Under the pieces are notes generated by a model that was not told the origin of the DNA, did not search any database, and worked only from the letters and a program-made list of their open reading frames with translations. Below are positions 1-8,761 of a DNA stretch of 64,000 bases, piece after piece. This stretch comes from DASSFG01 sp035547915 (GTDB lineage: Bacteria > Planctomycetota > Planctomycetia > Pirellulales > JAICIG01). Where the stretch lies: contig DASZTS010000039.1 of assembly GCA_035547915.1 (NCBI GenBank), positions 66,666 through 130,665 of the forward strand, in the 5' to 3' direction. Both the position numbers and the translations under genes were made by a program. The stretch's first letter is position 1, and each line of letters begins with the position of its first letter.

Positions 1-2
1 TC

Positions 3-2999
3 GTGCAGACGAGGGCAGCGCGCGCCAGCGCGGCCCGCAAAGCCGAGACTATAACCGTCGCAAAGGCATCGACGCCGGAACAGGGGCCGCCACCTGCGAC
101 AAGCAAGACGGCGCCGGCGGTGAAACCGCCCACGCTGGAAGAGAAGCAACCGCCTGTGAGCGCGCCGTCCCAGCCGAATGAAACCGTCGCCACTTCCGCC
201 GACAGTTCAAAGCGATTCCCGTTTGAGATTCCAGACCCGCGTCGAGCACGGTGGTCGATTGAAGGCGACGAGCTGGTGCAAAGCACCTATCGCCCGTGGA
301 CCGGCTGCATGCCGATCCTTTTCGGAGACGCCGATTGGCAGGATTTTGATTTCTCCGCTGAAGTAAAGCGAGATGTAGGGAACGACGCATGCGGTCTTCT
401 ATTCCGCCACGAAAATGGTTTGAGCGCGGATGAGTTCTGGCTGTCGTCGTTTGGCAACAGAGTGCACCGCGTGCAAACGCTCGACCAGGGCAGAGTCAGC
501 CAGCCCGCGGCGATTCAGGGGTCACTCGACCTCGGCAGATGGTATGGCGTCGAAGTTCGTGTGCGCGGGAAAAGCGGCGAATGTTTTTTAGACGGCAAGC
601 CGATTGCGAGTTTTGAGCTGCAAAGGCTTCGCCGCGGACGTTTGGGACTGGCGACATGGGACTCCGCCTACCGATTTCGCAATATCCTCGTCAAGTCGCC
701 TGAGGGCAACGTTCTCTTGGAGGGCTTGCCCGACCTCGACGCCGAACCGCTCGCTGACGACGATACGACAAGGCAACAACAAATGATCTCGCGGGAAGGG
801 ATGTTGCCGACCACGACCGATGGCCGTCCGCTCAATTTCGATTTTGAAACAGGTGACCTCCGCGATTGGACGGCCGAAGGCGATGCGTTCAAAGGCCAGC
901 CAATCGAAGGAGACGCGCTGCACGCAGGATACCGTTACGTGCGAAGTGAACACGCCGGGCAATTCTGGGTGGGAGGAAACGAAAAGACCCGCAATACAGC
1001 CAAAGGGACGCTGACATCGGTGCCCTTCAAGGTGACGCATCCGTACGCCAGCTTTTTGCTTGGCGGGGCCATGGTTCAAGAATGCAGCGTGGAGCTCTTT
1101 CTTCGCGGCAGTGAGACGCCGTTCTTTCGAGCCGTCGGTTGCTGGAACGACGCGCTGCAGCCGGTAGCCGTTGATTTGACGGAATACGTCGGCAAGGAAA
1201 TCTTCATCCGCCTGAACGACCGCGACGACCAGGATTGGGGCCACGTGAACTTCGATGATCTCCGGTTCCACGAGACGAAGCCTGATTTTTCGCCACGTTA
1301 CGCCTCGTCACCGGATTTGGTTCCGGGTTCAACGGTCGATGTTCTGAAGCTTATCGATCCAGATCGTGATGTTCGAGTAGGGCAGGGTCATTGGGACGAG
1401 CAGCACCAATTCGTGCTGCCGGGCACTTGGATGAGGGCGGCCCAACTGCCGCTTCCCGTTCCCAAGGAGTATGACTTAGCGCTGACCGTGGCGGGGGTGC
1501 CGCGCGTGGACGACGTTTTCGTCATCCTGCCAATTGCGGAACGCCAAGTGCATCTTATCCTGGACGGTTGGCGAAGGAGCGGGAGCGGGCTACAGATGAT
1601 CGACGGGAAGTTCGCCAACGGCGGCGACCCGGCGCAAAAGACAAGCACTCACGGGGGTGCGATCCTGCTCGATGGCCAGCCGAACAAGCTGGTCTGCCAG
1701 GTACGATCGGACTCGATCAAGGTGTTGTGCAACGGTGCCACGGTGATCGACTGGCAGGGTGATCCAAAGCGATTGTCGCTCCAATGGGGCAAGGTAGCGG
1801 GTTGGGACGGCATCGTCATCGGGGTGGTTGGGTTTGGTGCAGTGTTCTCGCAAATCGACCTGACACCGGTCGCGCCTGACGATTCGAAAACGAAGCCTGT
1901 GAAACCCTCCCCATCCGGAGTTGCCAAGTCACCGCCCCCGAAAGGCGATGCGGGAACCCCGCAGCCGACGCTGACCGTCACCGAGGCGTCGTCATTGCGG
2001 CAGCACACGGCAGCGGTGACGCGCGTTGCTTATCATCAGACATTGCCGATCTTGGCGTCGGCCGGCAAAGATGGGCAGGTACTCCTTTGGGACCTGCAAA
2101 ACGTAGGGCAGCAACGGCAAATACACAAGTTCGCTGAGGAGGTCTGGACAGTCAAGTTCAGCCCGGACGGCAAAAATATCGCCTTCGCCAACCGCTATTG
2201 GTGGGGCAGCCGACTCGTATTCAAGACAGTCGCGGGACTTCCATTAAACGAACTGAAAGATTTCAAGCATGGTGGCGGCAGCGTGGCATCGATTGCGTAT
2301 AGCCATGATGGCCGCTTCCTTGCGGCTGGACAGGACGACGGCACCTTTCGCGTGTGGGACGTCGTTCAGTTCCGGGAAGTTCTGGCCGTTGGCCTCGGCG
2401 ACCATCACAACGTATTCAATTTGGCATTTGGTCCGGTAACCCTCGATAAGAAAAAGAGACCGATCGCCTATTTACTGGCGGAGTTCGGTCACGACGGCAT
2501 CGTGAGAACCTTCGCCGGAACGTCGGGAACCGACGGTCAGTGGAGCTTCCGCCAAACTGAAGTGCAATTTCCCAAGGGGGTTGGGGGGGCAGGCCTGCGA
2601 TTCAGCCCAAAGGGCAATGCTCTGGGCATCACGCGAATCGATGGAACCATCAGCTTGCTCAATCCTCAAACGGGGATGACCATCCGTGATTTGGCGCGCG
2701 GCGGAGGCGTGGTCGAGTGGATCGCGTTTCACCCGCAAAAGCCCTGGTGCGTCACTGCACACAAGGACGCCCAGGTGGCACGGATTTGGAACATCGACAC
2801 GGGCGAGATGCTGTGCGAACTGAAAGGGCATACCGGCGGCGTCATGTGTGCGGAATTCAGCCCGGACGGCCGGCACGTGGCTACAGCCAGCGAGGATTTC
2901 TCAATCAAACTCTGGGACCTTGGCGGGCCAGGCCTGCCCGCGACGGAGAAAAAGAAGGGCAAAAAGTCCAAGGCTGTCTTGCCAATCGTCGGGAACTGA
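3..2999 (+). CDS. DUF1080 / WD40-repeat protein, 5' end outside window
   Basis: The reading frame is open to the window edge (a GTG lies at position 3), so the true N-terminus is probably missing. The first ~60 residues are a Pro/Ala/Thr-rich linker. Residues ~70-240 and ~480-620 look like two DUF1080/LamG-type sugar-binding beta-sandwiches (motifs such as WYGVEVRVRG and LSLQWGKVAGWDG), with a concanavalin-like segment between them. Residues ~660-980 hold WD40 repeats, for example FSPDGKNIAF, LLWDLQ, FRVWDVV and a last repeat ending IKLWDLGG. Such fusions, often with an N-terminal kinase domain, are typical of planctomycetes. The role is probably protein scaffolding or surface sensing; no catalytic residue is visible in the part seen. 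A decayed paralogue follows directly. Confidence 0.8.
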   Translation: MQTRAARASAARKAETITVAKASTPEQGPPPATSKTAPAVKPPTLEEKQPPVSAPSQPNETVATSADSSKRFPFEIPDPRRARWSIEGDELVQSTYRPWTGCMPILFGDADWQDFDFSAEVKRDVGNDACGLLFRHENGLSADEFWLSSFGNRVHRVQTLDQGRVSQPAAIQGSLDLGRWYGVEVRVRGKSGECFLDGKPIASFELQRLRRGRLGLATWDSAYRFRNILVKSPEGNVLLEGLPDLDAEPLADDDTTRQQQMISREGMLPTTTDGRPLNFDFETGDLRDWTAEGDAFKGQPIEGDALHAGYRYVRSEHAGQFWVGGNEKTRNTAKGTLTSVPFKVTHPYASFLLGGAMVQECSVELFLRGSETPFFRAVGCWNDALQPVAVDLTEYVGKEIFIRLNDRDDQDWGHVNFDDLRFHETKPDFSPRYASSPDLVPGSTVDVLKLIDPDRDVRVGQGHWDEQHQFVLPGTWMRAAQLPLPVPKEYDLALTVAGVPRVDDVFVILPIAERQVHLILDGWRRSGSGLQMIDGKFANGGDPAQKTSTHGGAILLDGQPNKLVCQVRSDSIKVLCNGATVIDWQGDPKRLSLQWGKVAGWDGIVIGVVGFGAVFSQIDLTPVAPDDSKTKPVKPSPSGVAKSPPPKGDAGTPQPTLTVTEASSLRQHTAAVTRVAYHQTLPILASAGKDGQVLLWDLQNVGQQRQIHKFAEEVWTVKFSPDGKNIAFANRYWWGSRLVFKTVAGLPLNELKDFKHGGGSVASIAYSHDGRFLAAGQDDGTFRVWDVVQFREVLAVGLGDHHNVFNLAFGPVTLDKKKRPIAYLLAEFGHDGIVRTFAGTSGTDGQWSFRQTEVQFPKGVGGAGLRFSPKGNALGITRIDGTISLLNPQTGMTIRDLARGGGVVEWIAFHPQKPWCVTAHKDAQVARIWNIDTGEMLCELKGHTGGVMCAEFSPDGRHVATASEDFSIKLWDLGGPGLPATEKKKGKKSKAVLPIVGN

Positions 3000-3552
3000 G
3001 CTGCGATAAACCGCCACCAGGTGCGCAACCGTTCTGTGAAGATCGTCTGTAACGGATCGACGGTGATCGACTGGCAAGGCGACCCGGCGCGTCTTCGGCT
3101 GTCCTGGGGTGACGCCGTTGCCGGCTGGGACGGCCTGCTGGTGCGCGGGCCTTGGGCCGGCTGGATTCTTTCAGAGTGCACGTTGACGCCGGTGGGCTCG
3201 CAGGCGGATGCTCCGCCAACTGCTCTGAAACCTCCCGCGCCGACCGATAAGCCACCGTCACTCGGCGACATCGCCAACGACGATGGACCGGCGGTCAAGT
3301 CTGGCATCACTGCCACCGAAATCGTCACGCTGAAAAGCCACACGGCGGCAGTCAGCCGTGTCGCTCCGGGGGCAAGGATGGTCGCGTGCTGGCGTGGGAA
3401 CGTGCCGTCAATAGCATCGCCTTTCATGCATCCCGGCCACATTGTGCCTCACGGCCTATAAAGAAAACGTGGCGCGCCTATGGAATACCGATACCGTGGA
3501 GTTGCTTGCGAGCTGAAGGGCCACACCGCCGGGGTGACGTGCGCCCAGTTCG

Positions 3553-3573
3553 GCCGCATGGTCACTTCTCAAT
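3553..3573. repeat. IS66 left end: 8-bp target duplication plus terminal inverted repeat
   Basis: The target duplication gccgcatg occupies 3553-3560 and the 13-bp inverted repeat 3561-3573. Both match the right end exactly. Confidence 0.92.
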
Positions 3574-5382
3574 CACATGGTGGCGTGCGATGCGCGCAGC
3601 CGTTCGCAAGGAGCCGCAGGCCGCTGGAGGAGGGGCGGACGGAGCAGGTGGGTGACGATTATGCGCTGGCGAGTTCGGCGGCCTTTCGCCGAATCAGGTC
3701 GGACAGGGGAGGGATGTCATGGAGATCGTGTATGCGATCCCGAAGATAACGCCAGAAGGTCAGGCCCAGCTTCCGGCAGGTTGTCTTCAGGCTGAGAAAG
3801 GTATCTCGACAAGGCCGGCCCGCGTCACTTCGCGTCCCGGCGCTGATCTTCCGCCTCTTAACGTACTGCCGAATGTCGTTCTCCGACAGATTGTTGTGCA
3901 GCGGAATGTCTGGGCGGTCGAGAACCAACAGCAACTCCGACTTCTTGCCGTGAATCTTCTCGAGTGCCTCGTTCAGTTCAGACCAGCCCGTCTTCGTCAG
4001 GAAGAGCCGGTCGAAGTCGGCCTCCAGGCGCGTCCGCCGCGTCGATGTCGGCGATTCACGATAGGCTTTCAGTCGCTGATAGTAGTTCCAGATCGCATCC
4101 CGGGCCGCTTCGTGTGCCGCACGTTGGACGGCCGTGAGCGGGATCAGCTGCGCGACGTGCCGTTCCATATGCACCCAACACAAGGCGTGCAGGAAGGCCA
4201 GCAGCTTGAATTGGGCAGCATCGTCGCTGATCAGCACCAGATCGCTGTAGAGGTTCTGCGCCAGCAAGTTGGCCCACAAGGCGCCTTCGGTTACCAACCG
4301 CCGCAGTTCCGCCGACTGGATCTTCCAGGCCTCGAGCTGCGCCGCCCAGGATTTGTCATCGTCGTAGAACCAGCCCGTCTCCGATTTCAGCCGCGCGAGG
4401 AGCTTTTGGGGAACCTCGAAGCACTCCAGGTAGAACAAGGCGTCGTTGTTGAACAGGTAGCCCGGATGAGGCGAGAGCAAGATTTTCAGGAAATTGACGC
4501 GGCTCTTGGTGTCGGTCGTGAAGAACGAGGCGAACAAATCGTTGCCGATGTGCAGCGTGTGCGCGCCTTTGCCGCCGTGTTTGGCGGAAGTGTCGTCGGT
4601 CTGCAGGTACGTCGAGACTTCACGGGCGGCGGGCAGCAGGCTGTCTTTCTCCTGATGGAACGCCTCGTGCCCTTCGGTCAGCAGGCGATTGACCTGCCCG
4701 ACCGAGATGTCCACTCCCAATTCCAGCAACTCCTCGTGCAACAGCGGCTGTGTGACGTGGTTATGAAAATGCTGGTACAGCATATGTTGCCTGAGCGTCG
4801 GACCGAAATGCGAGGCGACCTTCTCCGGCAAGGGGGCGGTGACGATCTTTCCATCCGGCAGTTGGTAGCGGCCACGGCGATAGCGCGTGTTGTGCGGCTC
4901 GACCAGCAAATCCTGGACGGTGAAATCCTGATAGCCAAGGAATTTCGTCCCGTCCGGCAGGCCGTACAGCGGCAGCCGTACCGTCTCATGAATGACCAGG
5001 TTCTGCGTCTTGGAGCGTTTGGCGGAGCCGGGCCGTTTTCCTTCAAGCGTATTCGACTTTTTCTTCTCGCCCGACGCCGATGGCGGGCCGCTGGGATCAT
5101 TCAGCGGGCTGGGGCCCGGTTTACGTTTCGGCTTATCCGGCAATCCTTTCAGCCGCCGCACCTCCTCTTCCAGCTGATCGATCCGCAGCTGCTGTTGCTG
5201 CATCGTCGCCCGGTCCTGCTCAATCAGGCGCAGCAGCGCCTCAACCAGCGGAGTTCGTTGCTCCGCAGGAATCTCCACGCCGAAAAGCGTCTCTGCGCCA
5301 GGCTTCCCTGCCATACCGAAAGCAAAACATCATGCGCAGTTTTCGTAAAGACCGATTTCCACGGGGTTATTGAGAAGTGACG
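3561..5382 (-). mobile_element. IS66-family insertion sequence (single-transposase type)
   Basis: The element is 1,822 bp, with 13-bp perfect terminal inverted repeats (GTCACTTCTCAAT at 3561-3573 and its complement at 5370-5382). It is flanked by the 8-bp direct repeat gccgcatg at 3553-3560 and 5383-5390. An 8-bp duplication is the known signature of IS66-family transposition. It carries only the tnpC-type transposase; there is no room for TnpA/TnpB, so it resembles the ISBst12-type subgroup that lacks those genes. Intact ends and an intact gene suggest a fairly recent insertion. Confidence 0.93.
3659..5314 (-). CDS. tnpC: IS66-family transposase (TnpC type)
   Basis: This 551-residue protein has the IS66 layout. 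The N-terminal ~55 residues form a leucine-zipper-like coiled coil (RIDQLEEEVRRLKG), followed by a basic proline-rich linker (KRKPGPSP). The DDE catalytic core has candidate acidic residues in YLQTDDTSAK, LISDDAAQF and NLSENDIRQYVKRRK; the last is the IS66 glutamate region. The protein ends with the typical SLKTTCRKLGLTFWRYLRDR segment. Length is normal for TnpC. It lies wholly inside the inverted repeats, antisense to the WD40 pseudogene it interrupts. It should carry out cut-and-paste or copy-paste movement of the element and appears intact. Confidence 0.93.
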   Translation of the reverse strand: MAGKPGAETLFGVEIPAEQRTPLVEALLRLIEQDRATMQQQQLRIDQLEEEVRRLKGLPDKPKRKPGPSPLNDPSGPPSASGEKKKSNTLEGKRPGSAKRSKTQNLVIHETVRLPLYGLPDGTKFLGYQDFTVQDLLVEPHNTRYRRGRYQLPDGKIVTAPLPEKVASHFGPTLRQHMLYQHFHNHVTQPLLHEELLELGVDISVGQVNRLLTEGHEAFHQEKDSLLPAAREVSTYLQTDDTSAKHGGKGAHTLHIGNDLFASFFTTDTKSRVNFLKILLSPHPGYLFNNDALFYLECFEVPQKLLARLKSETGWFYDDDKSWAAQLEAWKIQSAELRRLVTEGALWANLLAQNLYSDLVLISDDAAQFKLLAFLHALCWVHMERHVAQLIPLTAVQRAAHEAARDAIWNYYQRLKAYRESPTSTRRTRLEADFDRLFLTKTGWSELNEALEKIHGKKSELLLVLDRPDIPLHNNLSENDIRQYVKRRKISAGTRSDAGRPCRDTFLSLKTTCRKLGLTFWRYLRDRIHDLHDIPPLSDLIRRKAAELASA

Positions 5383-5390
5383 CCGCATGG
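5370..5390. repeat. IS66 right end: terminal inverted repeat plus 8-bp target duplication
   Basis: The inverted repeat occupies 5370-5382 and the target duplication gccgcatg 5383-5390. The WD40 pseudogene resumes at 5391. Confidence 0.92.
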
Positions 5391-5518
5391 TCGCAACCGC
5401 CTCGGACTTCTCGATCAAGCTATCTATGGGAGTAGAGAGGAGCAGGTCGTCGGCGGCGAGCGTTGTCCGCGGCGTCCTCGCCCATCTTCGGCTCTGAGAC
5501 GCCTCAACCGCATGGCGA

Positions 5519-7249
5519 TCAGGCTAGCTCCCATGATCCGTAGACGAGCGATGGAGAGCAGATCGTATAAGCCAGTGATGCAGATCGCGAGATTAGGTTA
5601 AGTATCTGCGGGGGTAGTTCGATTTCCGAAAAGACAGTGGCCCAGGCCGCCGCGATGTTCCTCCCACCACAGCCATTCCAGAGGCCGACAATGATTGCTG
5701 GGTCAGGGCTTGCGGAATCACCTAATCGATCCATAACCGGTAATTCAACTTGGGCGTTGAACACGGAAATGAAGCCACATTGTCTCCGGCCATATCCCGG
5801 CCCACCGACTTGTTTTGCCACTATGAAAAACGCTCCGTCAACAATCCTGGCGTCTTCGATAGAGTACACTTGATCGCGTTCGTTGATGATCTGGCCGTGC
5901 TTTGTTACTAGTCCATCGCCGCGTTCTGGCAAGGTTAGGCCGATTGTCTCTTGATACCACCTGGTTTCGGCTGCTCCCGCGCCATCCGGTCGGAACAAAT
6001 AATACCCGAAGCGGAGACGTTCATAAAACCCGCGGTTTATAGGAAGTGGTTGCAGGGTAACCCCATTCCTAACTATCCTTTCTATGACTCTGTGGCCGGC
6101 TATGTGCGACTGGTCCTCCATATCACCCAGTCCTTCTTGAAGTCTGTCAACGATAGATTCGGCTATGCCAGTACGGCGATTGACTTCGGCACACGATGCG
6201 AGCGCAGTCTTACTTGGACGCACCGTCTTGCTACTTGGAGGAGGCTCGACAATCGCGGTCTTACTTGGACGTGTAGCCCTACCGCTTGGAGGAGGGGCGA
6301 CAGGCCGCCTGTAAACCGCAGCAATTCGAAGCGCGGTCAAATCATCGCCGACATGAGCCGGTAGGGTCTTGTAGAATACCTCACAAGCTAGTTGCATCGC
6401 ATCAAGGTCACGACCGATGAGGGGAACGATAGCCACATCGGCAATTTTTGCACGCACCAGCTCGATCACCGACTGGAATGAGGACGCCTGGATGTGTCGG
6501 TTGCCGACAAAGTAGATTCCGTGGTCGACAAGGTGGTCTATCAGCGGTTGCTTGTCTTGACCGATCGTTGCACATCGATACCTCACGATCTCCTTGAAGT
6601 GGATGTTTTCGGCTGGCATCCACGGCGGAGCGCCCTTGAGCGACGTAGCACATAGCTGAACGATGTGCTCATCATGGCTGATCAGGGCAAGGGGGAACGC
6701 CGGCCCGATTTCTCTTAAGATGACGCCAGAAGCTCGCTTCAGCTTCGCCGTCCTCTGGGGTAAGGCCCAACACAAGAGCAGGTCCAAGCGCCCTGCGAGC
6801 AAGTCTCGGATCTCGCGGTTGTCGTGAAACACAACGCCCGTCGATAACTCGAATTCTGTGCTCGGAGAAGAAGATGAATTCGCGTCTGCTTGGGCGTTGC
6901 GCCGGGAGTGGTTGAGTATCGAGAGGAAAAAACTGTTCTGGATGAGAGAGTGAGCCAGCTTGACACGTGCGGGTCGGGGGATGTTTGTTGGCTGCGTAAG
7001 GCAGCGTTTCAGGCGAGCCAGAAGCCTTTCGCCATTAGGCAAAAGGCAGGTGTCCTGGGAACCGGTCGCCCGGTCGACGAGCTTCTCACCCCTGAAGTTC
7101 TCAAGATGCGAAATGACTTCGCTGACGGTTTGCGGCGATATTCGCATCATCTCCGCGATTTCGCGGATTGATTTCCGCGCCTTGATGTTCTCCGCGATTT
7201 GCAAGAAGCGTCCGAGATCATCGGCAGCTCCAAGATACGACCGCGCCAT
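5519..7249 (-). CDS. LysR-like regulator fused to an unrecognised C-terminal region
   Basis: The protein has 576 residues, nearly twice a usual LysR regulator. Residues ~20-90 match a LysR winged helix: IREIAEMMRISPQTVSEVI is the helix-turn-helix, followed by HLENFRGEKLVDRATG and LPNGERLLARL at the expected spacing. Residues ~110-320 resemble the LysR periplasmic-binding-like effector domain (FHDNREIRDLLAGRLDLLLCWA; SVIELVRAKIADVAIVPL). A linker with repeated RPSKTA motifs follows (~325-355). Residues ~370-576 are unfamiliar and contain many aromatics and glycines (YYLFRPDG, GPGYGRRQCGF, GLWNGCGGRNIAAAW). It probably controls transcription in response to a ligand, but target and ligand are unknown. 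It stands alone, next to the IS66-interrupted pseudogene. Confidence 0.6.
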   Translation of the reverse strand: MARSYLGAADDLGRFLQIAENIKARKSIREIAEMMRISPQTVSEVISHLENFRGEKLVDRATGSQDTCLLPNGERLLARLKRCLTQPTNIPRPARVKLAHSLIQNSFFLSILNHSRRNAQADANSSSSPSTEFELSTGVVFHDNREIRDLLAGRLDLLLCWALPQRTAKLKRASGVILREIGPAFPLALISHDEHIVQLCATSLKGAPPWMPAENIHFKEIVRYRCATIGQDKQPLIDHLVDHGIYFVGNRHIQASSFQSVIELVRAKIADVAIVPLIGRDLDAMQLACEVFYKTLPAHVGDDLTALRIAAVYRRPVAPPPSGRATRPSKTAIVEPPPSSKTVRPSKTALASCAEVNRRTGIAESIVDRLQEGLGDMEDQSHIAGHRVIERIVRNGVTLQPLPINRGFYERLRFGYYLFRPDGAGAAETRWYQETIGLTLPERGDGLVTKHGQIINERDQVYSIEDARIVDGAFFIVAKQVGGPGYGRRQCGFISVFNAQVELPVMDRLGDSASPDPAIIVGLWNGCGGRNIAAAWATVFSEIELPPQILNLISRSASLAYTICSPSLVYGSWELA

Positions 7250-7587
7250 GCACGAAAACCCTCGGAAGGCTGTTGCGAACCGGATCAGGGGAGAACCAGT
7301 TCAAACCATTGTGTCGATCAGTCGACAACGTCGGAGGTGGATTGTCAGCTCCACCGCCGGGGGGGCAAACGCAAAACTATCGTACCGCTAATAAAAGCAA
7401 AACATTCAGTCATTAGGCTTTCCGCAATTGAACGACACCACACAGGCATTAAATGTTGGTCATCGCATCCGAACAGCTGTCAGCCTGTCTTGTTGGTGGC
7501 CGATACGAGGCACCTCATTAAATCTAGCCGGTAGATTGGGGGCTTGCAAGGCAAAGCGGGCATGTTTTCAGGCGAGGAGCTTCTCAA
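7250..7587. other. Intergenic stretch with one small hairpin
   Basis: No convincing gene is visible in these 338 bases between two divergent genes. The inverted repeat ggtgga...tccacc at about 7334-7353 could be an operator or a weak terminator. Nothing else stands out. Confidence 0.3.
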
Positions 7588-7950
7588 ATGAGACAGTTGA
7601 GAAAATTTTTCATGCGCCTGCGCAGTCGCTCTCGAGCGAGAATGCTCGCACGGCAGGCGGCTGTTGCCTGCGCAGCCCTTCGTGGGAGGGTGATCAAGAC
7701 GATTATTGCGTGTCCGAAGCAGAAGCCCGCGACTATGATGAACCGGTGGCGCGACGACCCAGAGGCGTTCGAACTCGCAATCACAGGAGTCGTCCTGTTC
7801 TTCCTGTACCGACGGATCTATGACGTTGCGTCTGTGGCCGATATGCTGAGTGTTCCGCGGGGAGCCGTCGAGAACATCATGAGCCGGGAGCGGCGGGCCC
7901 TCGCGATCAAGGCCGAGATCATTCGTAACGCGAGTTGCGGCGAGAATTGA
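7588..7950 (+). CDS. Small basic protein with HTH-like C-terminal half, unknown function
   Basis: This 120-residue protein is preceded by a fair ribosome-binding site (gaggag, 8 bases before ATG). Residues 1-50 are very basic (MRQLRKFFMRLRSRSRARML). Residues ~58-75 are hydrophobic (FELAITGVVLFFLYRRI), and ~76-110 look like a sigma-region-4-like helix-turn-helix (VASVADMLSVPRGAVENIMSRERRAL). I do not recognise a family. It could be a small DNA-binding protein of the island. It is isolated, with non-coding DNA on both sides. Confidence 0.45.
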   Translation: MRQLRKFFMRLRSRSRARMLARQAAVACAALRGRVIKTIIACPKQKPATMMNRWRDDPEAFELAITGVVLFFLYRRIYDVASVADMLSVPRGAVENIMSRERRALAIKAEIIRNASCGEN

Positions 7951-8118
7951 TTAGTTCGTGACGAGGTATGATGAGCCACCTGCCTCTATTTGTGCCAAGG
8001 TCGCTCTGAGCATTCTAGTCCGGCGACTTAACACTGGACCGCTGTGAGAGACGTGACGGAGGAATGGAGCAACTCGGCGCTGAATGGGCGACACCCGAAT
8101 AGCGCCCGCCAGCAAGAG

Positions 8119-8439
8119 TCATCGTGAAAGATCGTCATCGCTCTCCTGGCCTCTATGGTCATCGACAAACATTTTCATTATTAACCTATTCAGCGCCCGG
8201 GCGAGATGCTGGAGCCTGAAGTCAGAGGCGTGCGATTTTAAGAATTCGGCTGCCTGGAACGAATCAAAGCCGTGTCGCGCACAAATCGTATGGTAGTCAA
8301 GAAAGTCGCGATCGAGTTGCGACTTCGGTCGCCACTCGCCGTATTCGTCAGCAGGGCCACCGGCGCCCTTGTCCGGCGAAAACATTACGGCGGAAAGCAA
8401 ACGCACCGTAGCGGGATGTCTTATAATTCTTGAAATCAT
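8119..8439 (-). CDS. Hypothetical protein, 106 residues
   Basis: The start is supported by ggag 8 bases upstream of the ATG. The sequence is soluble, rich in charged residues and probably helical (DRDFLDYHTICARHGFDSFQAAEFLKSHASDFRLQHLARALNRLI). No signal peptide or known motif is seen. It lies downstream of and in the same direction as the methylase-helicase gene, about 290 bases away, so it may be part of the same island module, but nothing indicates a function. Confidence 0.45.
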   Translation of the reverse strand: MISRIIRHPATVRLLSAVMFSPDKGAGGPADEYGEWRPKSQLDRDFLDYHTICARHGFDSFQAAEFLKSHASDFRLQHLARALNRLIMKMFVDDHRGQESDDDLSR

Positions 8440-8672
8440 GAAGGAATCTCCAGCAAGTCCAGCACGCGAAAAGGTGGCCCTTCGCCATGTCGTCGAGTAT
8501 CGTTAAGATCGCTCTGACATTTGTTTGATCAACGCAGTAAGGGCTTGATGATCGGTTAGCGCATGGTGGTTGTCAAGGGAAAGATGAAGGTAGCGTGGTC
8601 GTGGGCCAATCGCAATGAACGAAGGCGTTGCATTGGTCGCTTACGTTTGAACGACGCCAGCAGCGGAAGCAC

Positions 8673-8761
8673 CTACGACCGCTAGAACATTGCTGAGCTG
8701 CCTCGCATCGTGCTGCTTTACGACCGCTAGAACATGCTGAGCTGCCTCGCATCGTGCTGTT
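8673..8761. repeat. Imperfect 43-bp tandem duplication at the 3' end of the helicase gene
   Basis: The units at 8673-8716 and 8719-8761 both read tacgaccgctagaacat then, with one extra t in the first copy, gctgagctgcctcgcatcgtgctg. The second unit covers the last ~10 codons and the stop of the methylase-helicase gene; the first lies just after the stop and is a fossil copy of that tail. Confidence 0.85.

Larger units (their letters stand above)
3021..5432 (+). pseudogene. Decayed WD40/DUF1080 paralogue, split by an IS66 element
   Basis: Three stretches match the upstream gene. Positions 3021-3375 encode a counterpart of its second DUF1080 domain (VIDWQGDPARLRLSW against VIDWQGDPKRLSLQW) and of the first WD40 strand (SHTAAVSRVA). 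Positions ~3376-3560 encode, with frameshifts, the last two WD40 repeats (CELKGHTAGVTCAQF). Positions 5391-5432 encode the end (VATASDFSIKL). Compared with the intact gene, several hundred bases of middle WD40 repeats are deleted and frames shift. Rejoining the flanks at the IS target shows that bases were already missing there, so decay preceded the insertion. No function is expected. Confidence 0.8.

Noticed and set aside
3719..5380. Long open frame antisense to the IS66 transposase
   Set aside because: It mirrors the transposase on the opposite strand and shows no domain or start signal; high GC keeps the frame open.
8086..8105. gggcgacacccgaatagc as a possible left attachment site of the island
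   Set aside because: It shares only about six to seven consecutive bases with the tRNA-Val 3' end, which is expected by chance.
8041..8118. A type I or DISARM restriction system around the methylase-helicase
   Set aside because: No specificity subunit, endonuclease or DrmA/B/C-like gene is nearby; methylase and helicase are fused as in mobile-element proteins.
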